DNA of 64,000 nt, from the NCBI RefSeq assembly GCF_016110345.1, contig NZ_AP019011.1, positions 1,054,001 through 1,118,000 on the forward strand, in the 5' to 3' direction. Positions 32,501 through 39,700 of this stretch are shown here, piece after piece (within the stretch, counting starts at the first letter, position 1; each line of letters starts with the position of its first letter). Below the pieces are notes generated by a model that worked only from the letters and a program-made list of their open reading frames with translations, had not been told where the DNA came from and did no database searches. Position numbers and translations under genes: made by a program. The stretch comes from Fluviibacter phosphoraccumulans (GTDB lineage: Bacteria > Pseudomonadota > Gammaproteobacteria > Burkholderiales > Rhodocyclaceae).

Positions 32501-32532
32501 CTGAATTTCAGTTGACTACAACATGTAGTCGG
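32501..32532. repeat. Paired inverted repeats between relE and the lipoprotein gene
   Basis: AACTGAA-t-TTCAGTT (32501-32515) is a perfect 7-bp palindrome, immediately followed by GACTAC-aacat-GTAGTC (32516-32532). They lie 57-88 bp after the relE stop and about 50 bp before the lipoprotein start on the minus strand. They could end the relE transcript or be a regulator site. No U-run is seen. Confidence 0.4.
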
Positions 32533-32588
32533 CCACTACCGACAAGAAGACATGACAAATTATCACGCCATAAGTTTTATGACGTTTC

Positions 32589-32882
32589 TTAAAGGCGCTG
32601 AAGGGCAGTCTTGTATACCGCGCTTCTTTCCCGCTTGCCAACAGCGATGACCGTGACGTAGACCACACCATCATCCACGCGATATACCAAACGATAGCCA
32701 AGCGAATGTATTTTGATTTTGTAGCAATCGGGCATACCAATCAGTGCCGCTGCCGGCACACGTGGGTTCTCCAAGCGCTCGGTTAGCTTTTTGATTAGTG
32801 GGTCACGTACCGTTTTATCAAGCTTCTTCCATTCTGCTAATGCAAGCTGGTGAAACTGTAGTTTATAAGTCGGCAAGATCAA
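32589..32882 (-). CDS. relE: RelE/StbE-family toxin
   Basis: A 97-residue RelE-fold mRNA-interferase-like toxin (YKLQFHQLALAEWKKLDKTVRDPLIKKLTERLENPRVP, CYKIKIHSLGYRLVYRVDDGVVYVTVIAVGKRE in part), with the conserved Lys/Arg and the C-terminal GKRERSAVYKTA. Ribosome-dependent mRNA cleavage is the usual activity. No ATG is available: the reading starts with TTG at 32882 or, more plausibly by family length, TTG at 32876, both inside the 3' end of the antitoxin gene, giving about a 15-20 bp overlap. It forms a toxin-antitoxin pair with the upstream gene. Confidence 0.88.
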   Translation of the reverse strand: MILPTYKLQFHQLALAEWKKLDKTVRDPLIKKLTERLENPRVPAAALIGMPDCYKIKIHSLGYRLVYRVDDGVVYVTVIAVGKRERSAVYKTALQRL

Positions 32883-33108
32883 TCTCTACAAATGGCCCGT
32901 TCGCTCTTTCTCGGACCAACTTAGCATCTTCTAAGTCTTCGAGATAGCTCATAAGTCGCTCGTAATGCCCCGCAGGAAGCAGATAAGCCTCTGGACGATT
33001 ATGATTTAGCACAGCCACAGGACTATCATCGGCATCTTTGATAATCGAGGCGTAATTTCGCTTTAACTCGGTAACACTAACACTCATTGTTGCAAGTATG
33101 TTGTCCAT
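32863..33108 (-). CDS. Phd/YefM-type antitoxin (RelB/StbD)
   Basis: An 81-residue antitoxin of the Phd/YefM class: SVTELKRNYASIIKDADDSPVAVLNHNRPEAYLLPAGHYERLMSYLEDLEDAKL in part, with an acidic disordered C-terminus (GPFVEIDLADL) that would wrap the RelE toxin. It also acts as a DNA-binding repressor of its operon. The ATG at 33108 has GAGG 6 bases upstream; an alternative ATG at 33087 exists. It overlaps relE and lies 14 bp downstream of a long palindrome. Confidence 0.87.
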   Translation of the reverse strand: MDNILATMSVSVTELKRNYASIIKDADDSPVAVLNHNRPEAYLLPAGHYERLMSYLEDLEDAKLVRERANGPFVEIDLADL

Positions 33109-33122
33109 CTAGACACCTCAAG

Positions 33123-33164
33123 GATGTTTTATTCGATGCTCAATTTAGCACCGAATAAAACATC
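33123..33164. promoter_or_regulatory. 42-bp palindrome, likely operator of the yefM-relE pair
   Basis: The arms GATGTTTTATTCG (33123-33135) and CGAATAAAACATC (33152-33164) are perfectly complementary over 13 bp, with a second inner pair TGCT/AGCA (33137-33140, 33147-33150). The element ends 14 bp before the antitoxin start and 7 bp after the end of selO. A terminator role for selO is less likely, because no U-tract follows on the minus strand. Confidence 0.55.
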
Positions 33165-33171
33165 TTACAAG

Positions 33172-34620
33172 CTAGGTGCCGCAATAGGTGACGTAAGGCT
33201 TGGCACTGGCATCCGGGATTTGAGCATATATACTTTTGGCCAACGCCGGGTCGTAAGGGTTTTGCAACGCGGCGACCAGTTGTTCGAAACGGGTGAAACT
33301 ACCCTTCTGTTCCGCGGCATCCAGTGCTTCTTGCACGAGGCGGTTACGTGGAATGATCACCGGGTTGGCTTGTTGCATGAGCTGCCGTGCCTGCTCTAAA
33401 CCACCGGGTTGCGTGTCGATCATAGCTTGCCAGCGGGAGTACCAGTCTGCGTAGCGCTCATCGGTGAGCGAGCCGGTAGTGAGTTGCCAGAATGTGCCCG
33501 TGAAGTCGCCCTGGGCTTCCCACATGATCTCCAGCAGTTCACCCGCCAGACGCACGGCATTTCTGTCGGGGTTGCTAATGCCTACCTTATGACAAAGGGC
33601 TGTGTGCCAATACGATTGGTAGAGGCCGGGGTAGCCGCCAATGGCGCTTTGGGCTAATTGCAGCGCCGCAGCCTCATCTTCGTTGAGAATCGGCAACAGG
33701 GCTTCGGCCAGACGGCTCAGGTTCCACTGGGCGATTCTAGGCTGGTTGCCGTAGGCGTATCTGCCCTGCCGGTCGATCGAGCTGAATACGGTGGCCGGGT
33801 CGTACCGATCCATAAAGGCACAGGGGCCGTAGTCGATGGTTTCCCCGGCGACGCTCATGTTGTCGGTGTTCATGACCCCATGCACAAAACCCACCTGCAT
33901 CCAGCGGGCAATAAGCGCGGCCTGCCGGTCGATAACGGCTTTAAGGAATGCGAGGTACGGATTAGCCTCGCTGCGTGCCTGCGGGTAATGCCGGTCAATG
34001 GCGTAGTCGGCCAATGCCTTGAGTTCTAGAATGCCCTGGGTGGCGGCAAATTCAAAGGTGCCGACGCGGATGTGGCTGGCGGCGATTCGGGTGAGGATGG
34101 CACCGGGTTGAGCCGTTTCCCGATAGACCGGTTCACCGGTAGCGACAACGGCCAAACTACGCGTGGTGGGGATACCGAGCCCGTGCATGGCTTCACTAAT
34201 AAGATATTCGCGCAACATGGGGGCCAAGGCAGCACGCCCATCGCCACGACGGGCATAGGGTGTGGGGCCAGAGCCTTTGAGCTGTATGTCTACGAGTTGC
34301 CCATCAGGCGTTTGCAGTTCACCCAGCAGCAAGGCCCGGCCATCGCCCAATTGAGTGAAGTGACCAAATTGGTGCCCGGCATAAGCCTGGGCAATAGCCG
34401 ACCCGCTCGCTGGAAATAGATTGCCAGCAAGAAGGTTAAGGTTGTTAGAGGTAGCTAGCGCAGCGGGGTCAAGCCTCAGGCTGAGCGCCAATGGCGCATT
34501 CAGTACGGTGAGGACAGGTGCGCGTACAGGTTGAGGCGTTAAGTCTGTATAGAATGCGGCCGGTAAATCTTTGTAACTTTGAGTGAGACCCCACTCGTAG
34601 AGCCCTAACGCCATCGCCAT
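33172..34620 (-). CDS. selO: Protein adenylyltransferase SelO
   Basis: A 482-residue pseudokinase-fold protein (YdiU/SelO) that transfers AMP from ATP to Ser/Thr/Tyr residues of target proteins, linked to oxidative stress. Characteristic segments are YAGHQFGHFTQLGDGRALLLGE, QLKGSGPTPYARRGDGRAAL, REYLISEAMHGLGIPTTRSL, and VHGVMNTDNMSVAGETIDYGPCAFMD, the last giving the metal and catalytic DNMS/DYGP motifs. It ends YVTYCGT with a cysteine near the C-terminus, so no selenocysteine is involved. The start is MAMALGLYEWGL; alternatives two codons inside. Upstream is a small unknown gene 5 bp away. Confidence 0.93.
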   Translation of the reverse strand: MAMALGLYEWGLTQSYKDLPAAFYTDLTPQPVRAPVLTVLNAPLALSLRLDPAALATSNNLNLLAGNLFPASGSAIAQAYAGHQFGHFTQLGDGRALLLGELQTPDGQLVDIQLKGSGPTPYARRGDGRAALAPMLREYLISEAMHGLGIPTTRSLAVVATGEPVYRETAQPGAILTRIAASHIRVGTFEFAATQGILELKALADYAIDRHYPQARSEANPYLAFLKAVIDRQAALIARWMQVGFVHGVMNTDNMSVAGETIDYGPCAFMDRYDPATVFSSIDRQGRYAYGNQPRIAQWNLSRLAEALLPILNEDEAAALQLAQSAIGGYPGLYQSYWHTALCHKVGISNPDRNAVRLAGELLEIMWEAQGDFTGTFWQLTTGSLTDERYADWYSRWQAMIDTQPGGLEQARQLMQQANPVIIPRNRLVQEALDAAEQKGSFTRFEQLVAALQNPYDPALAKSIYAQIPDASAKPYVTYCGT

Positions 34621-34625
34621 AAGAT

Positions 34626-34883
34626 TTAGTTGAGCGTTTGCTTGAGTTCGTAGGCAACCGATTCAGACTCAACCATATCCATCAAATCTTCCATGAAGTC
34701 TTCTGAGACGGCATTGGTCCACGAGCCTTCGACGTCTGAGGTGATCATCGGCTCAAAGGTCAGATCCAGAAATTGATCCGGGGCGATTTTAAGCACACCA
34801 ATGCCATCGGTGGTTTCAATAATCTGCCAGTCATCAGGCACAGTCATTTCAAGTTCGATGGTGACACTGAGCTTTTTAGCCAT
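34626..34883 (-). CDS. Hypothetical protein, about 85 residues
   Basis: A small acidic protein starting MAKKLSVTIELEMTVPDDWQIIETTDGIGVLKI. It has no recognised domain, signal peptide or membrane segment. A perfect Shine-Dalgarno GGAGGT precedes the ATG at 34883 by 6 bases, so an upstream in-frame start at 34916 is rejected. It ends 5 bp before selO and is probably co-transcribed with it. The predicted composition suggests a beta/alpha protein, but no function is proposed. The 180 bp between it and dksA contains a candidate TTGAAA but no convincing promoter. Confidence 0.65.
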   Translation of the reverse strand: MAKKLSVTIELEMTVPDDWQIIETTDGIGVLKIAPDQFLDLTFEPMITSDVEGSWTNAVSEDFMEDLMDMVESESVAYELKQTLN

Positions 34884-35062
34884 GGCAAAACCTCCAAAAG
34901 TAATGTTCGTCATCATAGGCTAACGGGTAACAATGGCAAGTCTTGAAATGACAAGGTCATAACAATAACTTGGTTAAATTTCGCTGTAGTAATTTACGGC
35001 TAAGGCTGTGTTAGGATTAAGGGTTTTCGTAGATCTACTTTTGCCCATCTTTCAAGAAACTC

Positions 35063-35578
35063 ATGGCAACTTCCAAAACCGCAAAACCCGCCGCTAAGGC
35101 CACTAAACCGGCAACTGACGCAGTACAACCTACCGTCAAGACTACGCCTGCCAAGAACGTGAACAACGGTTCGTCTTCGTTCCAGCCTTACGTGTCTAAA
35201 AAGGGCGAGGAGTACATGAGCAAAGGGCAACTAGCCCACTTTGCCAATATTCTCGGCAGCCTTAAAAACGATCTGATGTCGGACATCGAGCGTACGGTGC
35301 ACACCATGCAGGATGAGCAAACGGTGTTTGCCGACCCGAATGACCGCGCCAGCCAGGAAACGGATATGGCCCTGGAACTGCGCAATCGTGACCGCGAGCG
35401 CAAGCTGGTGAAGAAGATCGAAGAAACGCTCGATCGCATTAAGGCAGACGACTACGGTTTCTGCGACAAGTGCGGTATTGAGATTGGTATCCAGCGCCTG
35501 GAAGCCCGCCCGACCGCCACGCTGTGCATTGACTGCAAAACGCTGGAAGAACTGCGCGAGAAGCAAGTGGCTAAATAA
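35063..35578 (+). CDS. dksA: RNA polymerase-binding transcription factor DksA
   Basis: DksA binds the secondary channel of RNA polymerase and, with ppGpp, controls rRNA and amino-acid operon transcription. The 171-residue protein has a 40-residue Ala/Lys/Thr-rich N-terminal extension, then the coiled-coil (LKNDLMSDIERTVHTMQDE) with the tip acidic motif DPNDRASQETDMALELRNRDRER, and the C4 zinc finger CDKCGIEIGIQRLEARPTAT followed by LCIDC. It is a monocistronic plus-strand gene with a strong terminator 21 bp after the stop. Confidence 0.95.
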   Translation: MATSKTAKPAAKATKPATDAVQPTVKTTPAKNVNNGSSSFQPYVSKKGEEYMSKGQLAHFANILGSLKNDLMSDIERTVHTMQDEQTVFADPNDRASQETDMALELRNRDRERKLVKKIEETLDRIKADDYGFCDKCGIEIGIQRLEARPTATLCIDCKTLEELREKQVAK

Positions 35579-35598
35579 GCCGCTCGTTGCGCCAAAGC

Positions 35599-35628
35599 AA
35601 AAGGCCAGTCGATTGACTGGCCTTTTTT
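35599..35628 (+). terminator. Rho-independent terminator of dksA
   Basis: A 12-bp stem AAAAGGCCAGTC/GACTGGCCTTTT with a GATT loop (35599-35610 with 35615-35626), then continuing TTGT. The symmetric A/T flanks let it also work for the convergent pnp transcript. Confidence 0.85.
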
Positions 35629-35682
35629 GTTTCTGCAGGTCGGGCACACCGAGTAAACCCGGCTGCCCTTCCCTTAGATGCT

Positions 35683-37803
35683 TTAGGCGGCTGGTGGTGC
35701 TGCGTCCAGCAGTGCCTTCATCGACAGCTTGATACGACCGCGGTCATCGGTTTCCAGAACCTTAACGCGAACGACCTGGCCTTCTTGCAGGTAGTCGCTG
35801 ACTTTCTCGACACGCTCATTGGCGATTTGCGAGATATGCAACAGACCATCCTTACCTGGCAGTACGTTCACGATCGCACCGAAGTCCAGCAGCTTCAGCA
35901 CAGTGCCTTCGTAGATGGCACCGACTTCGGCTTCAGCCGTAATGGCCTGGATACGGGCACGTGCCAGCTCAGCGGCTTCGCCACTCGTCGAGGCGATGGT
36001 AATCGTACCGTCGTCCTGGATGTCGATGGTGGTGCCGGTTTCTTCGGTCAGCGCACGAATCACGGCGCCGCCCTTACCGATCACATCACGGATCTTCTCG
36101 GGGTTGATCTTCATGGTGTACAGACGCGGTGCGAAGGTCGACACTTCGGTACGGGCTTCGCCCATGGCACCCTTCATCAGGCCGAGGATATGCAGACGGG
36201 CTTCACGGGCCTGGGCCAGTGCCACCTGCATGATTTCCTTGGTAATACCCTGAATCTTGATGTCCATCTGTAGCGCGGTGATACCGTTTTCAGTACCGGC
36301 CACCTTGAAGTCCATATCGCCAAGGTGATCTTCGTCACCCAGGATGTCGGTCAGCACGGCAAAACGGCCACCGTCCTTAATCAGGCCCATGGCAATACCC
36401 GCCACGTGATCCTTCAGCGGCACACCGGCGTCCATCATGGCCAGACAGCCGCCACAGACGGAGGCCATCGACGACGAACCGTTCGATTCGGTGATTTCTG
36501 AAACCACGCGCATGGTGTAGCTAAAGTCTTCCGGCGACGGCAGCACCGGCACCAGTGCGCGCTTGGCCAGACGACCATGGCCGAGTTCACGGCGCTTGGT
36601 ACCACCCATACGACCGCATTCGCCAGTGGCGTACGGAGGCATGTTGTAATGGAACAGGAAGCGATCTTTGTACTCGCCCATCAGCGCGTCAATGGTCTGC
36701 TCATCACGACCCGTGCCCAGCGTGGCAACGACCAGCGCCTGCGTTTCACCGCGGGTAAACAGGGCCGAGCCGTGGGTGCGCGGCAGTACGCCGTTACGGA
36801 TTTCGATCGGACGCACGGTGCGGGTGTCGCGACCATCGATACGCGGTTCGCCCGCCAGGATGCGGCCACGAACAATACCGGCTTCCAGATCAAACAGGAT
36901 GTTGCCAATGGTATTGGCATCCACCGGCGTGCCGTTGGCGTTTTCGCCGATAGCGAATTGCGCTTCGGTATCCGAGTAAACACTCTTCAACAATTGGCTA
37001 CGTACTTGCTTGCTGGTCTCACCATAAGCAGCTTCAACACGCGGCTTGGCAAAGTCAGTGACCATGGCGATCAGCGCTTCGTCTTTAGCGGCAGGCGCCC
37101 AATCCCATTCCGGCTTGCCAGCAGCCTCAACCAGGCGGTTGATCATCTGGATCACGGCTTGTTGCTGGTCGTGACCGAATACCACACCACCCAGCATGAT
37201 CTCTTCCGACAGCATTTGTGCTTCGGATTCCACCATCAGCACAGCGGCTTCGGTACCCGAAACGATCAGGTCCATTTGTGAAGTCTTGACCTGTGATGCG
37301 GTTGGGTTCAGAACGTACTGACCATCAATGTAACCGACGCGGGCAGCACCGACCGGACCGTTGAACGGAATGCCGGACAGCGCCAGCGCAGCCGACGCAC
37401 CGATCAGGGCAGGAATATCGGGGTCCACTTCCGGGTTGATCGACATCACTGTGGCAACGATTTGAACTTCGTTGTAGAAGCCTTCAGGGAATAGCGGACG
37501 CAGCGGACGGTCGATCAAACGCGAGGTCAGCGTTTCTTTTTCTGAAGGACGGCCTTCACGCTTGAAGAAGCCACCCGGGATCTTGCCGGCAGCGTAAGTC
37601 TTTTCAACATAATCAACCGTCAGCGGGAAAAAGTCCTGGCCCGGCTTGGCCTTCTTGGCGCCAACGACGGTTACCAAAACCACGGTGTCATCATAAGTGA
37701 CCATGACCGAACCACTGGCTTGACGGGCTACATTGCCAGTTTCCAGGGTCAGGGTGTGTGCACCGTATTGAATACTTTCACGTGCAATTTCAAACATACT
37801 CAT
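35683..37803 (-). CDS. pnp: Polyribonucleotide nucleotidyltransferase PNPase
   Basis: PNPase degrades RNA 3'-5' phosphorolytically and forms part of the degradosome. The 706-residue protein shows two RNase PH-like domains ([46 protein letters not shown]), then KH ([25 protein letters not shown]) and S1 ([34 protein letters not shown] in part) domains. It follows rpsO on the same strand after a hairpin, the classical rpsO-pnp arrangement. It terminates 55 bp before the convergent dksA terminator. Confidence 0.97.
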   Translation of the reverse strand: MSMFEIARESIQYGAHTLTLETGNVARQASGSVMVTYDDTVVLVTVVGAKKAKPGQDFFPLTVDYVEKTYAAGKIPGGFFKREGRPSEKETLTSRLIDRPLRPLFPEGFYNEVQIVATVMSINPEVDPDIPALIGASAALALSGIPFNGPVGAARVGYIDGQYVLNPTASQVKTSQMDLIVSGTEAAVLMVESEAQMLSEEIMLGGVVFGHDQQQAVIQMINRLVEAAGKPEWDWAPAAKDEALIAMVTDFAKPRVEAAYGETSKQVRSQLLKSVYSDTEAQFAIGENANGTPVDANTIGNILFDLEAGIVRGRILAGEPRIDGRDTRTVRPIEIRNGVLPRTHGSALFTRGETQALVVATLGTGRDEQTIDALMGEYKDRFLFHYNMPPYATGECGRMGGTKRRELGHGRLAKRALVPVLPSPEDFSYTMRVVSEITESNGSSSMASVCGGCLAMMDAGVPLKDHVAGIAMGLIKDGGRFAVLTDILGDEDHLGDMDFKVAGTENGITALQMDIKIQGITKEIMQVALAQAREARLHILGLMKGAMGEARTEVSTFAPRLYTMKINPEKIRDVIGKGGAVIRALTEETGTTIDIQDDGTITIASTSGEAAELARARIQAITAEAEVGAIYEGTVLKLLDFGAIVNVLPGKDGLLHISQIANERVEKVSDYLQEGQVVRVKVLETDDRGRIKLSMKALLDAAPPAA

Positions 37804-37852
37804 ATTTCTCTTCCTCTCAACAACAACACGACATTAACGACAACAATAAAAA

Positions 37853-37880
37853 ACGGGCGCTCTCGTTTGAGAACGCCCGT
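37853..37880 (-). terminator. rpsO-pnp intercistronic terminator hairpin
   Basis: On the minus strand the stem ACGGGCG/CGCCCGT (7 bp) is extended by a CTC-AAAC-GAG style inner stem and followed by TTTTTTATT. It sits 25 bp after the rpsO stop and about 50 bp before pnp. As in enterobacteria it may partly terminate and partly allow readthrough into pnp. Confidence 0.75.
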
Positions 37881-37904
37881 GGAGATCAAACGATCAGCAC
37901 GTAA

Positions 37905-38174
37905 TTACTTACGCAGGCCAAGGCGTTCAATCAGCGTGCGGTAGCTATCCAGATTGGTGTTCTTCAGATAGTCCAGCAGCTTACGGCGACGGCTCACCAT
38001 ACGCAGCAGACCGCGGCGCGAGTGGTGATCCTTCTTATGTTCTTTGAAGTGGCCAGTCAATTCGTTGATACGGGCAGTCAGCAGTGCGACCTGAACTTCC
38101 GAAGAACCGGTGTCGCCTTGAGCGCGTTGGTAATCAGCAACGATGGCAGCCTTGCCTTGAGCATTTAGCGTCAT
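37905..38174 (-). CDS. rpsO: 30S ribosomal protein S15 (uS15)
   Basis: An 89-residue primary 16S rRNA-binding protein of the 30S platform. The conserved S15 pattern is intact: [51 protein letters not shown] (given here only as its landmark words [24 protein letters not shown] and [10 protein letters not shown]). A clear AAAGGAAAG Shine-Dalgarno precedes the ATG. It sits between truB and pnp, and has its own promoter just after truB. Confidence 0.97.
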   Translation of the reverse strand: MTLNAQGKAAIVADYQRAQGDTGSSEVQVALLTARINELTGHFKEHKKDHHSRRGLLRMVSRRRKLLDYLKNTNLDSYRTLIERLGLRK

Positions 38175-38284
38175 GTCAAACTTTCCTTTATGTGACGAAT
38201 GCGCCCCAGTTTGAGAGAGCTACATTCAGGTTACCCCGAGGGGCTTAAAACCGCTTCCGGAAACCCGGTTGCGAACAATTCAAA

Positions 38285-38314
38285 ATTATATCAAGAATTT
38301 GATGATGACACCAA
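38285..38314 (-). promoter_or_regulatory. Candidate rpsO promoter with extended -10
   Basis: On the minus strand the box TATAAT (38290-38285) is preceded by TGA, giving the extended -10 TGATATAAT. The -35 TTGGTG is 18 bp upstream. It overlaps the truB stop and lies about 110 bp before rpsO, matching the position of the separate rpsO promoter known in other proteobacteria. Confidence 0.5.
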
Positions 38315-39295
38315 ACGAACCGGCTGAATTTTCTGGTCTTTTCCATCCCCCTGCACCTGCCCGACACCCAACAACCGATCTGCCAGATAGATACGCACAG
38401 AAGATTCGGCTTTGCAGCTTTGCCCAGACTCCGGCTTAAAAGCATTTCCGTGACGACACAGAATCGCCTGTTGATCAGAGATATCCAATCGTGGCAGATT
38501 CTGCACCAAAAAATCGGCCGGTTGCAGAAGGCCAGCCCGGATAAACGCCAGATCAGACGACTGCTTACCTTCAACAGTGAATTGCGTCACCCCGGTGACG
38601 AGTTGTCCAAGTGTCAGGCAGCCGGTCAGCGTTATCTCACCCACTTGTGTACGGCGCAAGGCCACGAGATGTGCAAGGCTAGCCACAGCAACGGCAATGT
38701 CTTCGGCCAGCGTACGGATATACGTGCCTTTACTGCAACGCACCGACAGATTGGCGGTGAGCACCCTACCCGCTTCGTTGGTTTGAATATCGGACCAGGC
38801 CAGTTCTTGCAGATGCACTTTACGCGGTTGGCGCTCGACTTCAATGCCAGCGCGCGCCAGTTTGTAGAGCGGCTGTCCATCGCGTTTGAGCGCGGAATAC
38901 ATCGGCGGGATTTGCTCGGAATCACCAGTAAATTGCGCCAGGATGTTGTGCAGCTGATCTAGCGTAGGCAGTTGATCTGTTGATTCGGTAACGGTGCCGG
39001 TCAGATCGCCGGTATCAGTGCACTGACCGAAACGTACTGTCGCCAGATAGGTTTTATCCGCATTCAGCAAATCTGCAGAAAACTTGGTAGCTTCACCCAG
39101 ACACAGGGGCAATACGCCGGTAGCAAAAGGATCCAGCGTGCCAGTATGACCACCCTTGCAGGCAGCAAATAAACGGCGAACTGCTTGCAACGCTTGATTA
39201 GAGGTCAGTCCAACCGGCTTATCCAGTAACACAACCCCGTCTAGATTCCGCCACTTATCTGGCCGTGGAATAACGGGTAAGTCCTGCAACGGCAA
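38291..39295 (-). CDS. truB: tRNA pseudouridine(55) synthase TruB
   Basis: TruB isomerises U55 in the T loop of tRNAs. The catalytic Asp is in GHTGTLDPFATGVLPLCLGEA; other landmarks are GVVLLDKPVGLTSNQAL, PPMYSALKRDGQPLY and SKGTYIRTLAEDIA, plus a C-terminal PUA-like domain from about residue 250. No ATG is available just after rbfA: the TTG at 39295 is one base past the rbfA stop and has AAGGA five bases upstream, so it is chosen (334 residues). ATG starts at 39346 or 39331 would lie inside rbfA. The frame is otherwise continuous. Confidence 0.88.
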   Translation of the reverse strand: MPLQDLPVIPRPDKWRNLDGVVLLDKPVGLTSNQALQAVRRLFAACKGGHTGTLDPFATGVLPLCLGEATKFSADLLNADKTYLATVRFGQCTDTGDLTGTVTESTDQLPTLDQLHNILAQFTGDSEQIPPMYSALKRDGQPLYKLARAGIEVERQPRKVHLQELAWSDIQTNEAGRVLTANLSVRCSKGTYIRTLAEDIAVAVASLAHLVALRRTQVGEITLTGCLTLGQLVTGVTQFTVEGKQSSDLAFIRAGLLQPADFLVQNLPRLDISDQQAILCRHGNAFKPESGQSCKAESSVRIYLADRLLGVGQVQGDGKDQKIQPVRLVSSSNS

Positions 39296-39296
39296 A

Positions 39297-39698
39297 TTAG
39301 TCCTTGGCTGGCAGATCTTCGTCGGCGTCATCTGCGGTTCGTGCAACGGCGGAGTCGATCAACGATGACAGGCTCACACCACGCTCCACCGAGGCGTCGT
39401 ACTCAAAGTGCAATTCAGGCACGGTCCGCAGCAACAATTGACGCGAGAGTTCGTGACGCAAAAAACCGGCGGCGCGTTGCAGGCCTTTAGCCAGCGCTTC
39501 GCGCTCTGCCTCACCCACCAGTGCCGTATAGAAAATCTTGGCGTGGGCATAGTCCGGCGTCACTTCAACCGCAGTCAGCGACACCTGCTGAACGCGGGGG
39601 TCTCTGATTTCTGCACGAATCAGCTCAGACAGATCGCGGCGGATTTGCTCCGCCACGCGATCCGTCCGGGCAAACCCGCGTTGTGAACCCCGCTTCAT
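39297..39698 (-). CDS. rbfA: 30S ribosome-binding factor RbfA
   Basis: RbfA is a late 30S assembly factor binding near helix 1 of 16S rRNA. The 133-residue protein has the KH-like fold core: RVAEQIRRDLSELIRAEIRDPRVQQVSLTAVEVTPDYAHAKIFYTAL in landmark form (IRRDLSELI, VTPDYAHAKIF, LRTVPELHFEYD). It starts 2 bp after infB and is followed almost without gap by truB. Confidence 0.94.
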   Translation of the reverse strand: MKRGSQRGFARTDRVAEQIRRDLSELIRAEIRDPRVQQVSLTAVEVTPDYAHAKIFYTALVGEAEREALAKGLQRAAGFLRHELSRQLLLRTVPELHFEYDASVERGVSLSSLIDSAVARTADDADEDLPAKD

Positions 39699-39700
39699 AC

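Noticed and set aside
34500..34620. Selenocysteine in SelO
   Set aside because: The C-terminus encodes a normal cysteine (YVTYCGT), with no in-frame TGA and no selenocysteine insertion element sought by its hairpin.
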